DNA of 64,000 nt from contig NZ_JAELXT010000005.1 of the NCBI RefSeq assembly GCF_016427565.1, forward strand, positions 124,001-188,000. The letters are read 5' to 3'. The position numbers and the translations under genes were made by a program. The notes beneath the pieces were generated by a model. It had not been told where the DNA came from, did no database searches, and saw only the letters and a program-made list of their open reading frames with translations. This DNA is from Microvirga splendida (lineage in GTDB: Bacteria > Pseudomonadota > Alphaproteobacteria > Rhizobiales > Beijerinckiaceae). Below, one piece after another: positions 1-11,372 of the stretch. Every line of letters begins with the position of its first letter. Positions within the stretch are counted from its first letter, which is position 1.

Positions 1-1
1 T

Positions 2-694
<693 letters not shown>

Positions 695-706
695 GGACAG
701 CAGCCT

Positions 707-854
707 CCCCTCTCCCGTGCGGGAGAGGGGCAGGGGTGAGGGCGTGGCGCTGGACCAGCAAGGCGCCGTCGCGCCCACTGCAGCACGGATCCGACTGCAC
801 CTCCTCCGGCACCGGCCTTCCCTCACCCCAACCCTCTCCCGCACGGGAGAGGGA
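707..854. repeat. 148-bp composite palindromic element, copy 1
   Basis: Two inward-facing hairpin-rich ends flank a 77-nt middle. The left end (707-742) begins CCCCTCTCCC and folds on GGGAGAGGGG. The right end (820-854) is nearly its inverted copy. A second copy at 22826-22973 has the same end lengths and a middle of exactly 77 nt, with shared blocks ACCAGC, TGCAGCACG and CGGCACCGGCCTT. It fills most of the gap between the ABC ATPase and the dehydrogenase. Short frames through it are translation artefacts. Confidence 0.85.
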
Positions 855-913
855 GGATCGCGCCGCCTCTCAGGATGAGGCAGAGGGTTGTCTATCGGTT
901 TAGGAGCAAGCGC

Positions 914-2038
914 ATGACATCTCTCGGCATCGGCCTCATCGGCACCGGTTATATGGGCAAGTGCCATGCGCTCGCCTGGAACGCCGTAGCAGCGGTGTTC
1001 GGCGACGTAGCGCGGCCGCGCCTTGCGGTGCTGGCGGAGCATTCGCAGGATCTGGCCGAGCTTAAAGCCCGCGAGCTGGGCTTCGACAAAGCCACCGGCG
1101 ACTGGCGCACGCTCGTCGCCGATCCGGCCGTCGACGTGGTGTCGATCACCACGCCCAACGCCTTCCATCCCGAGATGGCGATTGCGGCGCTCGAGGCGGG
1201 CAAGCATGTGTGGTGCGAGAAGCCCATGGCGACGCAGCTTGAGGATGCGGAGCGCATGCTCGTTGCGGCCCGCGCTTCGGGCAAGGTGGCTGCGCTCGGC
1301 TACAACTACATCCAGAACCCGATCATCCGCCTGATCCGGCGTCTTCTCGACGAGGGCAGAATCGGGGACGTGAATCATGTGCGCCTCGAGATGGACGAGG
1401 ACTTCATGGCCGATCCGGAGGCGCTGTTCTATTGGAAGAGCGAGGCGACGTCCGGCCATGGCGCGCTCGACGATTTCGGCGTCCATGCGCTCAGCCTGAT
1501 TGCGACGCTGTTCGGCGGCGTGCGGCGCGTGTGCGGTCACATGGCGAAGCCCTATGCGGATCGCCCGGTGCAGGGCGGTGGACGGCGCTCGGTGGAGACC
1601 TGCGACATCGCCACGACCCTGATCGAGCTGGAGACCGGCGCCTCCGGGGTGATCGCGCTGAACCGCTCCGCCTGGGGTCGCAAGGGACGCATTGTCGTGC
1701 AGCTCTCCGGATCGAAGGGCACCATCGTGTACGACCAGGAACGCATGAACGAGGTGCAGCTTTATACAGTGGATGGTTCAAAGGAGACCCAGGGCTTCCG
1801 CACCATTCTCGCCGGGCCGCAGCATCCGCCTTACGACAAGTTCATCCCCGCGCCGGGCCACGGGCTCGGCTTCAACGACCTCAAGATCATCGAGTGCCGC
1901 GAGCTGATCCGCTGCATCGCGGGCGAGAGCGCGCATCTGATCACGTTCGAGGACGGCATCCGCATCGAGCGCACGGTGGACGCGATTGCGCGGAGTGCTC
2001 ATGAGGGGCGGTGGGTGGAAGTCGCGCAAGGCGGGTAA
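914..2038 (+). CDS. Gfo/Idh/MocA family oxidoreductase
   Basis: Predicted cytoplasmic NAD(P)-dependent sugar or inositol dehydrogenase, 374 aa. The N-terminal Rossmann fold carries GLIGTGYMGKCHA near residues 6-18. The family's EKP motif (CEKPMAT) lies about 110 residues in, where its Lys is normally the catalytic residue. The C-terminal half is the usual alpha/beta substrate domain. ATG 914 is chosen over an upstream in-frame ATG at 875 because AGGAG at 902-906 sits 7 nt before it and homology begins there. It lies downstream of the sugar ABC ATPase, so uptake and oxidation of one carbohydrate is a reasonable but unproven link. Substrate unknown. Confidence 0.92.
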   Translation: MTSLGIGLIGTGYMGKCHALAWNAVAAVFGDVARPRLAVLAEHSQDLAELKARELGFDKATGDWRTLVADPAVDVVSITTPNAFHPEMAIAALEAGKHVWCEKPMATQLEDAERMLVAARASGKVAALGYNYIQNPIIRLIRRLLDEGRIGDVNHVRLEMDEDFMADPEALFYWKSEATSGHGALDDFGVHALSLIATLFGGVRRVCGHMAKPYADRPVQGGGRRSVETCDIATTLIELETGASGVIALNRSAWGRKGRIVVQLSGSKGTIVYDQERMNEVQLYTVDGSKETQGFRTILAGPQHPPYDKFIPAPGHGLGFNDLKIIECRELIRCIAGESAHLITFEDGIRIERTVDAIARSAHEGRWVEVAQGG

Positions 2039-2064
2039 CGAGACAGGCGCCGCCCGACCCGCCG

Positions 2065-2171
2065 TGTCATCCCCGGCGCACGAAGTACGCGAAGGGGATC
2101 CATGACGTGGAGCCTGATCGTGGATTCCCTTCCCCTCCAATGGCGTTCGCCATCTCCGGCCGGGAATGACA
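2065..2171. repeat. ~100-bp palindromic repeat, family E copy 1
   Basis: Begins TGTCATCCCCGGC and ends GCCGGGAATGACA, so its termini are inverted complements. It contains internal blocks AAGGGGATCCA and GGATTCCCTTCCCCTCC that also pair. A second copy lies at 28488-28586 with the same termini and blocks but a diverged interior. Confidence 0.8.
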
Positions 2172-2178
2172 CCCTCTC

Positions 2179-2213
2179 ACGTCATCCCCGGGCTTGTCCC
2201 GGGGATCCACGTC
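2179..2213. repeat. Short GTCATCCCCGG hairpin repeat, family D copy 1
   Basis: ATCCCCGGG and CCCGGGGAT form a 9-bp stem around CTTGT. A near-identical unit at 37118-37151 also precedes a family C repeat by about 20-25 bp, so D and C travel as a pair at both places. A D-like hairpin is also inserted inside the family B copy at 31543-31652. Confidence 0.8.
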
Positions 2214-2238
2214 TTCGCTCCACTTTGTTTCTCTCCAG

Positions 2239-2363
2239 CCTCATCCTGAGGAGCAGACGTAGTCTGCGTCTCGAAGGAGGATCCAGAGAGCACTGGATGC
2301 GCCCCCGTGCCCGGACATAGTCCGGGACCTCGAGACGGCCTGACGGCCTCCTCAGGATGAGGG
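2239..2363. repeat. CCTCATCCTGAGGAG repeat, family C copy 1 (125 bp)
   Basis: Ends are CCTCATCCTGAGGAG and its inverted form CTCCTCAGGATGAGG. Internal hairpins include CAGACGTAGTCTG and CCCGGACATAGTCCGGG. Other copies are at 17988-18114 (full length) and 37171-37273 (lacking the CCCGGACATAGTCCGGG arm). Confidence 0.85.
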
Positions 2364-2431
2364 CTTCGGGTTTCCGTCATTCTCAAAGACGTGGGTGGCC
2401 GAACAAGTCCGGCCATGACGGGAGGGAGCGT

Positions 2432-4230
<1,799 letters not shown>

Positions 4231-4234
<4 letters not shown>

Positions 4235-5502
4235 GTCTGCCGTGTGGCCGATGGCGGCTTCAAGGTCAATGCGGCATCGGGAATCCTTAAGCGCGCCAGC
4301 ACGCCACGGGCTGCCGCGAGGCCGGTGACGAAGGTGGCCTGGAGCAGGTAGCCGCCGGTGGGCGCCTCCCAGTCCAGCATCTCGCCCGCCACGAACACGC
4401 CCGGCATCCGGCGCAGCATCAGGTGCTCGTCGAGTTCGCTGAACGGCACGCCCCCGGCGCTGGAAATGGCCCGGTCGAGAGATTTCGTGCCGGTGAGCCG
4501 CAGGGGCACGGCCTTGATGAGGCGGGCCAGCGCCCCGGGCTCGCCCGGCAGGGCCGGGGAGGCCTCCCGCAGCAGCGCGATGCCGACCGGGCTCAAGCCC
4601 GCGCTCTTGCGCAGGAAGGTGGAGGCGGATTGGCCTTTTCGCGGCAGGCTCAGTTTCTTCAGCAGAGCCTCATGGGAGAGGTCGGGCCGGAGATCGATGT
4701 GGAGCAGGGCACTGCCATCCTGTGCGATGGCATCGCGGAGCCTTGCCGACAGGGCATAGACCGCCCCGCCCTCGATCCCGTCCCGCGTGACGATGGCCTC
4801 GCCCCTCACGGTGGCGCCCTCGAAGGTAAGCGCGATTCGCTTCAGGGGCTCGCCCTCGTGACGGCTGCGCATGATCTCGGACCAGGGGCAGAGAAAGCCC
4901 ATATTGGCCGGACGCAGGGCCGAGACCGCGATGCCGCGCTGGGCCAGCAGGTCCGCCCAGGTGCCGTCCGAGCCGAGCCGGGGCCAGCTTGCGCCGCCGA
5001 GCGCCAGGATGGTGGCGTCGGGCCTGGCCTGCACGGGCGCGCCCGCCGCATCGGTGAAGATCAGGCGGCCCTCGTCGTCCCAGCCCTGCCAGCGGTGGCG
5101 CAGGGCGAAGCGGACCCCGCGTTCGTCCAGCCGCGCCAGCCAGGCGCGCAGCAGGGGCGAGGCCTTGAAGGCCTTGGGGAACACGCGCCCGCTGGAGCCC
5201 ACGAAGGTCTCTTGCCCTAAGCCCTCGCACCAGGCGCGCAGATCCTCGGGACGGAAGGCCTCGATCAGGGGCTCGAGCTTCGGCCGGGCCTCGGCGTAGC
5301 GGGCGACGAAGCGCCCAAAATCTTCCGAATGGGTCAGGTTCAGCCCGCCCCGGCCCGCCATGAGCAGCTTGCGGCCCACCGACGGCATCCGGTCGTAGAC
5401 GATGACGACAAGGCCCGCCCGGCTCAGGACCTCGGCGGCGATCAGGCCCGCCGGGCCGCCGCCGATGATGGCGACTTCGAACGATGAGGGGGATGGGGGC
5501 AT
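4231..5502 (-). CDS. HI0933/BaiN-type FAD-dependent oxidoreductase (TIGR03862-like)
   Basis: Flavoprotein of 423 aa related to the HI0933 family. The FAD dinucleotide-binding motif (AIIGGGPAGLIAAE) comes just after the start. GRKLLMAGRGGLNLTHSE is the family signature, and VAGEMLDWEAPTGGYLLQA near the C terminus is the second FAD contact typical of the PP_4765 subfamily. Physiological substrate unknown. ATG 5502 is preferred over the frame's earlier start at 5559 because it immediately precedes the Rossmann fold. Its stop overlaps the GTG of recQ by 4 bp, so it heads a two-gene operon. A functional link to RecQ is not established. Confidence 0.9.
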
Positions 5503-5653
5503 GCGGTCAGCTGACGCGGGTTGACGAGGAATCTGGACCCTCACGCTGCAACATGGCATGCAGCGGCATCGGGTTCATGGCCCCTGCACATGAACGCCAG
5601 AAGGTCTTTTTTCAAGGGGAGCGGCGCCTCAACGCCGCCCGAAGGGGAATGCG

Positions 5654-6118
5654 ATGCGTGCTCTTACCATCTGCGCTCTGGTGGCGCTGGGTCTGGCCGG
5701 CTGCGCCGGCGATTCGGCCCTGACCCCCAAGGATGCCGTGCTGGCGAGCTCGACCAGCGATGCGGCCGCGGCCGCGCGCCTGATCTCCGAATACCGGGTG
5801 TCGCGGGGCCTGAGCCCCGTGACGGTGGATTCCTCCCTCAACCGGGCGGCCGAGCACCAGGCCCGCGCGGTGGCGGCAGCCGGCCGCCTCAGCCATGGCA
5901 GCTTCGTCAAGCGCATGGACGATTACGGCATCGTCGGCTACTCGGCCGAGAATCTTTCCGCCGGCTCGGCCTCGGTCGATGGCGCCATCAGCCGCTGGAA
6001 GGCCTCGCCCGGCCACAACAGCAACCTCCTGATGCCCCAGGCCCGCAAGATCGGCCTCGCCCGCGCGGATGCCGACAACCGCTACGGCCGCTACTGGGCG
6101 CTCGTCCTCGGGCAATAG
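5654..6118 (+). CDS. CAP/SCP-domain lipoprotein
   Basis: 154-aa exported protein. A hydrophobic leader ends in the lipobox LAGC (Cys at about residue 16), so it is probably lipidated and membrane-anchored. The rest is a small CAP (cysteine-rich secretory protein/SCP) domain. Typical landmarks are present: His in RLSHGSF, the SAENL motif with its Glu, and PGHNSNLL with the second His, the usual divalent-metal/acidic cleft. Bacterial CAP proteins of this size are mostly uncharacterised. It stands alone, divergent from the flavoprotein-recQ pair and 75 bp before the SLC13 permease. ATG 5654 directly precedes the signal sequence. Confidence 0.88.
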   Translation: MRALTICALVALGLAGCAGDSALTPKDAVLASSTSDAAAAARLISEYRVSRGLSPVTVDSSLNRAAEHQARAVAAAGRLSHGSFVKRMDDYGIVGYSAENLSAGSASVDGAISRWKASPGHNSNLLMPQARKIGLARADADNRYGRYWALVLGQ

Positions 6119-6193
6119 GCGCGGGGCAGTAGTCCTGGCACCAATAGAAGCGTAGAGCGTTAGGACTCCGGTTCCTCTCGCTTCACGCTCCCC

Positions 6194-7972
6194 ATGACCC
6201 ACCAGCAAATGCTTTCCTTCGCCATCGTCGCCGGGATGATGGCTCTCTTCGTCTGGGGGCGCTTCCGCTACGACCTCGTGGCGGTTCTCGCGCTCCTGGC
6301 GGCCGTGCTGGTCGGCATCGTGCCGCCGGACAAGGCGTTCGAGGGCTTCAGCGACGACATCGTCATCATCGTGGCGAGCGCACTTCTGGTCAGCGCCGCC
6401 GTGGCGAAATCCGGCATTCTCGAAGCGGGCCTCAACCGTGTCGGGCCTTACCTGCGCACCACGCAGATCCAGGTCGTGGTGCTGGTGACCGTGGTGACGG
6501 TGCTATCCGGCTTCGTGAAGAACATCGGCGCTCTGGCCATGATGATTCCCGTGGCGTTCCAGATCGCCCGGCGCACCAACACGCCGCCTTCCAGCTTCCT
6601 CATGCCGATGGCCTTCGGGTCGCTTCTCGGCGGCATCGTGACCCTGGTGGGCACCTCGCCCAACATCATCGTGTCCCGGATGAGGGCCGAATTGCTGGGC
6701 GAGCCCTTCGGCATGTTCGACTTCACGCCCGTGGGCGTCGGCATCGCGGTCGCGGGCGTCGTGTTCCTCGCCTTCGGCTACCGCCTGCTGCCGCAGGGCC
6801 GCAAGGGAGCGGCGTCCCTGGACGAGGCCCTCAACATCAAGGACTACGTGACCGAAGCCCGCGTGACCTCTGAGTCGGACGTGATCGGCCAGACGGTGGC
6901 GGACCTGCACCGGCTCGCCAACGGCGAGGTGAAGGTGGCGGCGATCATCCGCAACGAGACCCGCAGCTCGAGCCCGTTGCCCGATGCCACCATCCGCGAG
7001 AACGACGTGCTCATGCTGGAGGGCGAATCGGATGCGTTGGAGAGCGCCGTCGCGCGGGCCGGGCTGAAGCTCAGTCGCGACCACCGGCAGCCGGAAACCG
7101 ACGAGGCCACGGACGAGATCGGCGCCATCGAGGCCATCGTCGGCCCCGGCTCGGTGCTGACCGGGCTGTCGGCGGAGCGTATCGCCCTCTACGAACGCTT
7201 CGGCGTCAACCTCATCGCGGTGAGCCGCAGCGGCGAGCGCTTCAAGGAGCGGCTGCGCACCATCACCCTGCGGGCCGGCGACGTGATCGTGCTCCAGGGC
7301 AATCTCAAGCGGCTGCCCGATACCCTCCGGCACCTCGGCTGTCTGCCGCTCGCGGAGCGCGAGATCCGCCTGGGGAGCGCGCGCCGCAGTCTCCTGCCCG
7401 CCGCCATCCTCATCGGCACCATGGTGCTCGTGGCCTTCAACATCCTGCCGGTCGCCATTGCTTTCTTCGGGGCCGGCGTGCTTCTCATGCTGTTCGGCTC
7501 GATCACCCTGCGCGAGGCCTACGAGACCATCGAGTGGCCGATCATCGTCATGCTCGGCGCGCTCATCCCGGTCAGCGAATCGATCCGCACCACGGGCGGA
7601 ACGGACCTGATCGCCGAGTGGCTGTCGTCCGCGGCCAACATGCTGCCGCCGACCGGGGCCCTCGTGCTCATCATGGTGTCGGCCATGGCGGTGACGCCGT
7701 TCCTCAACAATGCCGCGACCGTGCTGGTGATGGCTCCCATCGCGGCGAGCTTCGCCACCCAGCTCGGCTTCCGGCCGGACGCCTTCCTGATGGCGGTGGC
7801 GATCGGCGCGGCCTGCGACTTCCTCACGCCCATCGGGCACCAGTGCAACACCCTGGTGATGGGTCCGGGCGGCTATCGCTTCGGCGATTACTGGCGGCTC
7901 GGCCTGCCGCTCTCGATCATCGTGGTGGTGATCGGCACGCCGCTGATCATGCTGTTCTGGCCGTTGAGCTAG
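6194..7972 (+). CDS. SLC13-family permease with tandem RCK_C/TrkA-C domains
   Basis: 592-aa inner-membrane transporter of the divalent anion:sodium symporter type. Two blocks of hydrophobic segments (about 1-200 and 395-592) surround two cytosolic TrkA-C regulatory domains (about 215-295 and 300-375). Both membrane halves carry the repeated SLC13 motif ending in N-N/T: FVKNIGALAMM and LVGTSPN in the first, FLNNAATVLVM and PIGHQCNT in the second. Related proteins carry sulfate or dicarboxylates, or are annotated as potassium-channel-like. The substrate cannot be read from sequence. The gene is monocistronic. Confidence 0.9.
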   Translation: MTHQQMLSFAIVAGMMALFVWGRFRYDLVAVLALLAAVLVGIVPPDKAFEGFSDDIVIIVASALLVSAAVAKSGILEAGLNRVGPYLRTTQIQVVVLVTVVTVLSGFVKNIGALAMMIPVAFQIARRTNTPPSSFLMPMAFGSLLGGIVTLVGTSPNIIVSRMRAELLGEPFGMFDFTPVGVGIAVAGVVFLAFGYRLLPQGRKGAASLDEALNIKDYVTEARVTSESDVIGQTVADLHRLANGEVKVAAIIRNETRSSSPLPDATIRENDVLMLEGESDALESAVARAGLKLSRDHRQPETDEATDEIGAIEAIVGPGSVLTGLSAERIALYERFGVNLIAVSRSGERFKERLRTITLRAGDVIVLQGNLKRLPDTLRHLGCLPLAEREIRLGSARRSLLPAAILIGTMVLVAFNILPVAIAFFGAGVLLMLFGSITLREAYETIEWPIIVMLGALIPVSESIRTTGGTDLIAEWLSSAANMLPPTGALVLIMVSAMAVTPFLNNAATVLVMAPIAASFATQLGFRPDAFLMAVAIGAACDFLTPIGHQCNTLVMGPGGYRFGDYWRLGLPLSIIVVVIGTPLIMLFWPLS

Positions 7973-7973
7973 C

Positions 7974-8225
7974 TTAATTCAGGAAGGCGGCCAGCAGCAG
8001 GGTCGTGCCTGCCGCCGAGGACGAAAGGGCCACGATCATGGCCCAGATGTGCAGCCGGTCCCGTTCCTCCTGATTGAGGAGCGGCCTGTAGCGCGAATCC
8101 GAGCGGCCGAAGATGAAGCTGGCGGTCCGCGCCGGACGCGGATCGTGCGGCATCACGCAGAAGCTCGATCTGGCCGCCTGCGGGCGGAGGCTGGCTGACG
8201 AAGCACGGGACAGCTGCGGGTTCAT
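7974..8225 (-). CDS. Small single-span membrane protein, unknown function
   Basis: 83 codons, converging on the SLC13 permease with only one base between the stops. The N-terminal half is Arg/Ser/Pro-rich. The C-terminal ~25 residues (IWAMIVALSSSAAGTTLLLAA) form one clear transmembrane segment. An in-frame ATG at codon 25 (MPHDPRPART) could be the real start and would leave a 59-aa protein. I recognise no family. It is kept because it fills the strand cleanly and has a plausible membrane segment, but it may not be real. Confidence 0.5.
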   Translation of the reverse strand: MNPQLSRASSASLRPQAARSSFCVMPHDPRPARTASFIFGRSDSRYRPLLNQEERDRLHIWAMIVALSSSAAGTTLLLAAFLN

Positions 8226-8391
8226 GGTCTGACGCTACGCGGGACTGGATCGGGAGCGGGAGGCTCGCCCGGCGCCGGTGAAGGAGAGGTAAAGGCGCCG
8301 AAGTTCTCCACACCAGCGTAAACGAAGTCTTTCCAGGTCTCCGGTTCGGGCGGTGCGGGGCTCGGGTGATGTCTTCCTTTTTCGAGCCTCA

Positions 8392-8420
8392 CCCATTACG
8401 ATACTGAATATCGTAATGGG
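8392..8420. promoter_or_regulatory. Perfect 12-bp inverted repeat over the lipoprotein translation start
   Basis: CCCATTACGATA (8392-8403) and its exact complement TATCGTAATGGG (8409-8420) are separated by 5 nt. It ends 3-12 bp before the candidate start codons of the 8433 lipoprotein and includes the only G-rich ribosome-binding stretch. It could be a repressor operator or an RNA hairpin that hides the ribosome-binding site. Confidence 0.6.
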
Positions 8421-8432
8421 GCAATGGGAATC

Positions 8433-9173
8433 ATGCGCAGAGCGTCGACCGGGTTCGGAATCGTGGCCATTGGGCTGATACTGGCGGCCTGCAATCAAAC
8501 CGGCGCCGGCTCGACGGCGTTGGGCGTTGCCTCGGCTCTGGACCCGACGGGGCTTTCGGGCGTCGCCATGGATCTGGCCGAGGCCGAGGACGATTCCTCT
8601 CAGGCCGATTTCAGTGCCATGGCCCCACGCTTGAAGGACATCGCAGCCGGCGATACGTCGGGCCCGAACTACATGGCCCCCGTCGACCGGGAGATTGCAG
8701 CCACCATGGCCCGGCAATCGGCCAAGATGGCGCAATCGGCGGCACAGGCCGGCATCGACGCTGCGCTCACCGGCGGGATGAGCCTGTCGGGCTCCGCCGC
8801 CAGCCTCGCCATGCGGGGCGCCGGGAACGCCATGATGGCCGGCCAGCTGGCCGGCATCCGGGCCCAGGCGAGCGCCGACGTCGCGAAGGCCGAAGCTCAG
8901 CGACAGGCACAGCAGCTCGTCCCCGATGCGGATCGTCCGCTGGAGGCCCAGGCTGTGCTGTCGATCCTCGAAGGAGGGGCAGGAAACAGCGCCGCTTGGC
9001 GCAACCCCGCCACGGGTGCGTCCGGCAAAGTGACGCTCAAGTCCATGGACAAGCGGATGTTCGGCGGCCTCGACTGCCGCTCCTTCCTGCGTGAGTGGCG
9101 CAGCGGCGCAACGGTGCGCAAGGGCGACATGCTGGCCTGCCGCAGCAGGGGCGAATGGTACGCCCTGTCCTGA
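8433..9173 (+). CDS. Ala-rich lipoprotein of unknown function
   Basis: 246 aa from ATG 8433; another in-frame ATG lies 9 bp upstream at 8424. The leader GFGIVAIGLILAAC has a lipobox (LAAC), so it is probably exported and lipidated. The mature part is Ala/Met/Gln-rich and mainly helical to about residue 165. A small C-terminal region (SMDKRMFGGLDCRSFLREW) contains two Cys and Trp residues and looks like a short folded domain. I recognise no family. The perfect palindrome at 8392-8420 sits directly before it. Confidence 0.78.
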   Translation: MRRASTGFGIVAIGLILAACNQTGAGSTALGVASALDPTGLSGVAMDLAEAEDDSSQADFSAMAPRLKDIAAGDTSGPNYMAPVDREIAATMARQSAKMAQSAAQAGIDAALTGGMSLSGSAASLAMRGAGNAMMAGQLAGIRAQASADVAKAEAQRQAQQLVPDADRPLEAQAVLSILEGGAGNSAAWRNPATGASGKVTLKSMDKRMFGGLDCRSFLREWRSGATVRKGDMLACRSRGEWYALS

Positions 9174-9242
9174 GCACAGGAAACGGGTCGCCACGTCGCC
9201 TGCCCCATGTCATGTCCGTGAGCGCAGCCGGGAGGGTCGGAC

Positions 9243-10202
9243 ATGACACAAGCCGCCGTTCAGAAAACCATGACCGCGTCCGATTGGGCGCTGCTCGCTG
9301 TCCTCTCCATCGTCTGGGGCGGTTCCTTCCTGTTCAACGGCGTTGCGGTTCGCGAATTGCCGCCGCTGACCATCGTGGCGGTCCGGGTGCTCACAGCCTC
9401 CCTCGCCCTGCTGCTCGCCTTGAGGGTCATGGGCGTTCGGCTGCCGCGCACCCGTCAGGCCTGGGGCGCCTTCCTGGGCATGTCGATCCTCAACAACGTC
9501 ATTCCCTTCACGCTCATCGTCTGGGGGCAGGGCCACATCCCGAGCGGGCTCGCCTCCATTCTCAATGCCACCACGCCGCTCTTCACGGTGATCGTGGCGC
9601 AGTACTTCACGGACGACGAGCGGCTGACGGGGCAGAAGGTTTCCGGCGTGATCGTGGGGTTCATCGGCGTGGCCGTGATGATCGGCGCCGCCGCTCTCGC
9701 CTCCTGGGATGCGAGCATCCTGGCGCAGCTCGCGGTGCTCGCCGCCGCCCTGTCCTATGGCTTTTCCGGCGTGTTCGGGCGGCGCTTCAAGACCATGGGC
9801 ATTCCGCCGCTCGCCACCGCGGCCGGGCAGGTGACGGTGTCGAGCGCACTCCTGCTGCCCGTGGCGCTGGTCGTCGACCGGCCCTGGACGCTCGCCATGC
9901 CGAGCACGCAAGCCATTCTGTCGCTTGCGGCTCTCGGCCTTGTGTCCACGGCCTTCGCCTATCTGATCTTCTTCCGCCTGCTGGCGCGGGCCGGCGCCAC
10001 CAATGTGGGGCTCGTCACCTTCCTCATCCCGGTGAGCGCCATCCTGCTCGGCGTGCTTCTCCTCGGCGAGACCCTGGCCCCGCGCCACATCGCCGGCATG
10101 GCGCTGATCGGCGCAGGGCTCGTGTTGATCGACGGCCGCGCGATCTCGGCCCTGAAGGTTCGGTTCAGCGGGAAGCGGCTGGCGCTGCGCGGAAACGGTT
10201 GA
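9243..10202 (+). CDS. DMT-superfamily EamA exporter
   Basis: 319-aa inner-membrane protein with about ten hydrophobic segments in two EamA repeats (residues ~15-150 and ~160-295). The first repeat opens with SIVWGGSFLFNGVAVRELPP, the usual EamA start. The second ends with LLGETLAPRHIAGMALIGAGL, also typical. Such proteins usually export amino acids, metabolites or drugs, and the substrate is not predictable. It converges with the next gene, and the two coding regions overlap by 38 bp at their 3' ends. Confidence 0.92.
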   Translation: MTQAAVQKTMTASDWALLAVLSIVWGGSFLFNGVAVRELPPLTIVAVRVLTASLALLLALRVMGVRLPRTRQAWGAFLGMSILNNVIPFTLIVWGQGHIPSGLASILNATTPLFTVIVAQYFTDDERLTGQKVSGVIVGFIGVAVMIGAAALASWDASILAQLAVLAAALSYGFSGVFGRRFKTMGIPPLATAAGQVTVSSALLLPVALVVDRPWTLAMPSTQAILSLAALGLVSTAFAYLIFFRLLARAGATNVGLVTFLIPVSAILLGVLLLGETLAPRHIAGMALIGAGLVLIDGRAISALKVRFSGKRLALRGNG

Positions 10203-11118
10203 ACATCATGTCCGGCGCGCTGGTGTTGTGGCGCGACGGCACGAGCCGGCCCATCCAGGCATCCGTGGCCTTGCCGCCCTGAAAGGCCATGATCGGCTCC
10301 TCGCGCCAGGAGCGGGCGCCTTCCTCCCGCACGGCGATGCGCGCCACGTCCGCGTTGAACTCGGTCACGTACATGGACCGCAGGCCCGCGAAGGGCAGGC
10401 CGGACACCGGCTGATCGAACGCGACGTCGAGGGTCATGCGCTCCTCGTTGAGCGCCTTCATGGCCACACGCGCCTTGCCGCCCTTGGCCAGGGTCAGGGT
10501 GAAGGTCATGGTCGCCGGGTCGAAGGCGACATCCTTCAGGTTCACCACGGGGCGCTGGTCGAACTCCACCGGGCCGACCAGGAAAGACGAGCCGTAGGAG
10601 GTCCAGTCGAGATGCTCAGGGGGAAGTGGCTTGATGCGCCAGTAGCCGTCGCCCGGATAGATCACGAGCACCTCGATGGCCTTGTCGCCGCGCTTCCTGA
10701 GAAGCTGGAGCAGGTGGATGTTGCGCTCGACCTTACTGCCTATGGTCACCGTCACGTCGCTCGGGCGCCAGAACTCCGTGAAGGACAGGCCCACGATCCG
10801 CACGTTGCCGTCCTCGTAGAGGGTCGACATGGTCGGGTGCGGCTTGGTGGAGGTCTCCTCCGAGATGTCCTCGCAGGCGGTCCAGTCCGGCTCCCAGCGA
10901 TCCTGCTGGAGGGCTCCCATATAGGCCGGATGCACGGCCTCGATCTGGAAATGCCGCACCTCGGGCGAGGCGAAGTTCACCGCCACGTTGTCCTTCTCGG
11001 CGCAGAGCACCGGCTCGCTGGTGTTCGTCACCTCGACCGCCAGCCCGTCGAGGGTGGCGGCGCCGGCCGTGGTGGCAAGGCCGAGGAAGCCGAAGGCGAG
11101 GAGCCTGGGAAGGAGCAT
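10165..11118 (-). CDS. Secreted protein of unknown function
   Basis: 317 aa from ATG 11118, where a signal peptide (MLLPRLLAFGFLGLATTAGA) begins; the open frame extends 26 codons further upstream without homology-like character. The mature protein is a soluble, mostly beta-type sequence with three Cys and motifs such as GDGYWRIKPLPPEHLDW. No enzyme motif or repeat was seen and I do not recognise the family. Its last 38 bp overlap the convergent EamA gene. It is divergent from ribA. Confidence 0.75.
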   Translation of the reverse strand: MLLPRLLAFGFLGLATTAGAATLDGLAVEVTNTSEPVLCAEKDNVAVNFASPEVRHFQIEAVHPAYMGALQQDRWEPDWTACEDISEETSTKPHPTMSTLYEDGNVRIVGLSFTEFWRPSDVTVTIGSKVERNIHLLQLLRKRGDKAIEVLVIYPGDGYWRIKPLPPEHLDWTSYGSSFLVGPVEFDQRPVVNLKDVAFDPATMTFTLTLAKGGKARVAMKALNEERMTLDVAFDQPVSGLPFAGLRSMYVTEFNADVARIAVREEGARSWREEPIMAFQGGKATDAWMGRLVPSRHNTSAPDMMFNRFRAAPAASR

Positions 11119-11372
11119 CGAGATTGTCCGATATGTGCGCAAGCGGGGCTGGTCGAGGCGGAGAGATAGCGCGGGCCGGGTATGCCGTCGAGCCAAGCGA
11201 TCTTTGCATGGCAGCGTGTTGATCCGGCATGGCTGATGTCACATCTCTGGCATTAGGGATCGGGGCCTGCCTGTGGTAGGGTGCTGTCGGTTCCGAAGCT
11301 TGGCTTCATGGGGTTTATGGCCCCGGACACCCGACTTTTCGCCAGATGTGAGGCTGTTTGCCCGAGTTTTCG

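Larger units (their letters stand above)
2039..2431. other. Gene-free interval filled by three repeat families
   Basis: 393 bp between the dehydrogenase stop and the recQ stop. It consists almost wholly of three abutting palindromic repeats (2065-2171, 2179-2213, 2239-2363). I see no separate gene, tRNA or convincing T-tract terminator here. An open frame on the minus strand at 2177-2416 only translates the repeats. Confidence 0.8.

Noticed and set aside
2177..2416. 79-codon frame in the repeat interval
   Set aside because: Its sequence is only a translation of the family C and D palindromes; the same peptides appear wherever these repeats occur.
11119..11372. FMN riboswitch upstream of ribA
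   Set aside because: None of the conserved RFN element blocks (such as GGGTGAAATTCCC) is present.
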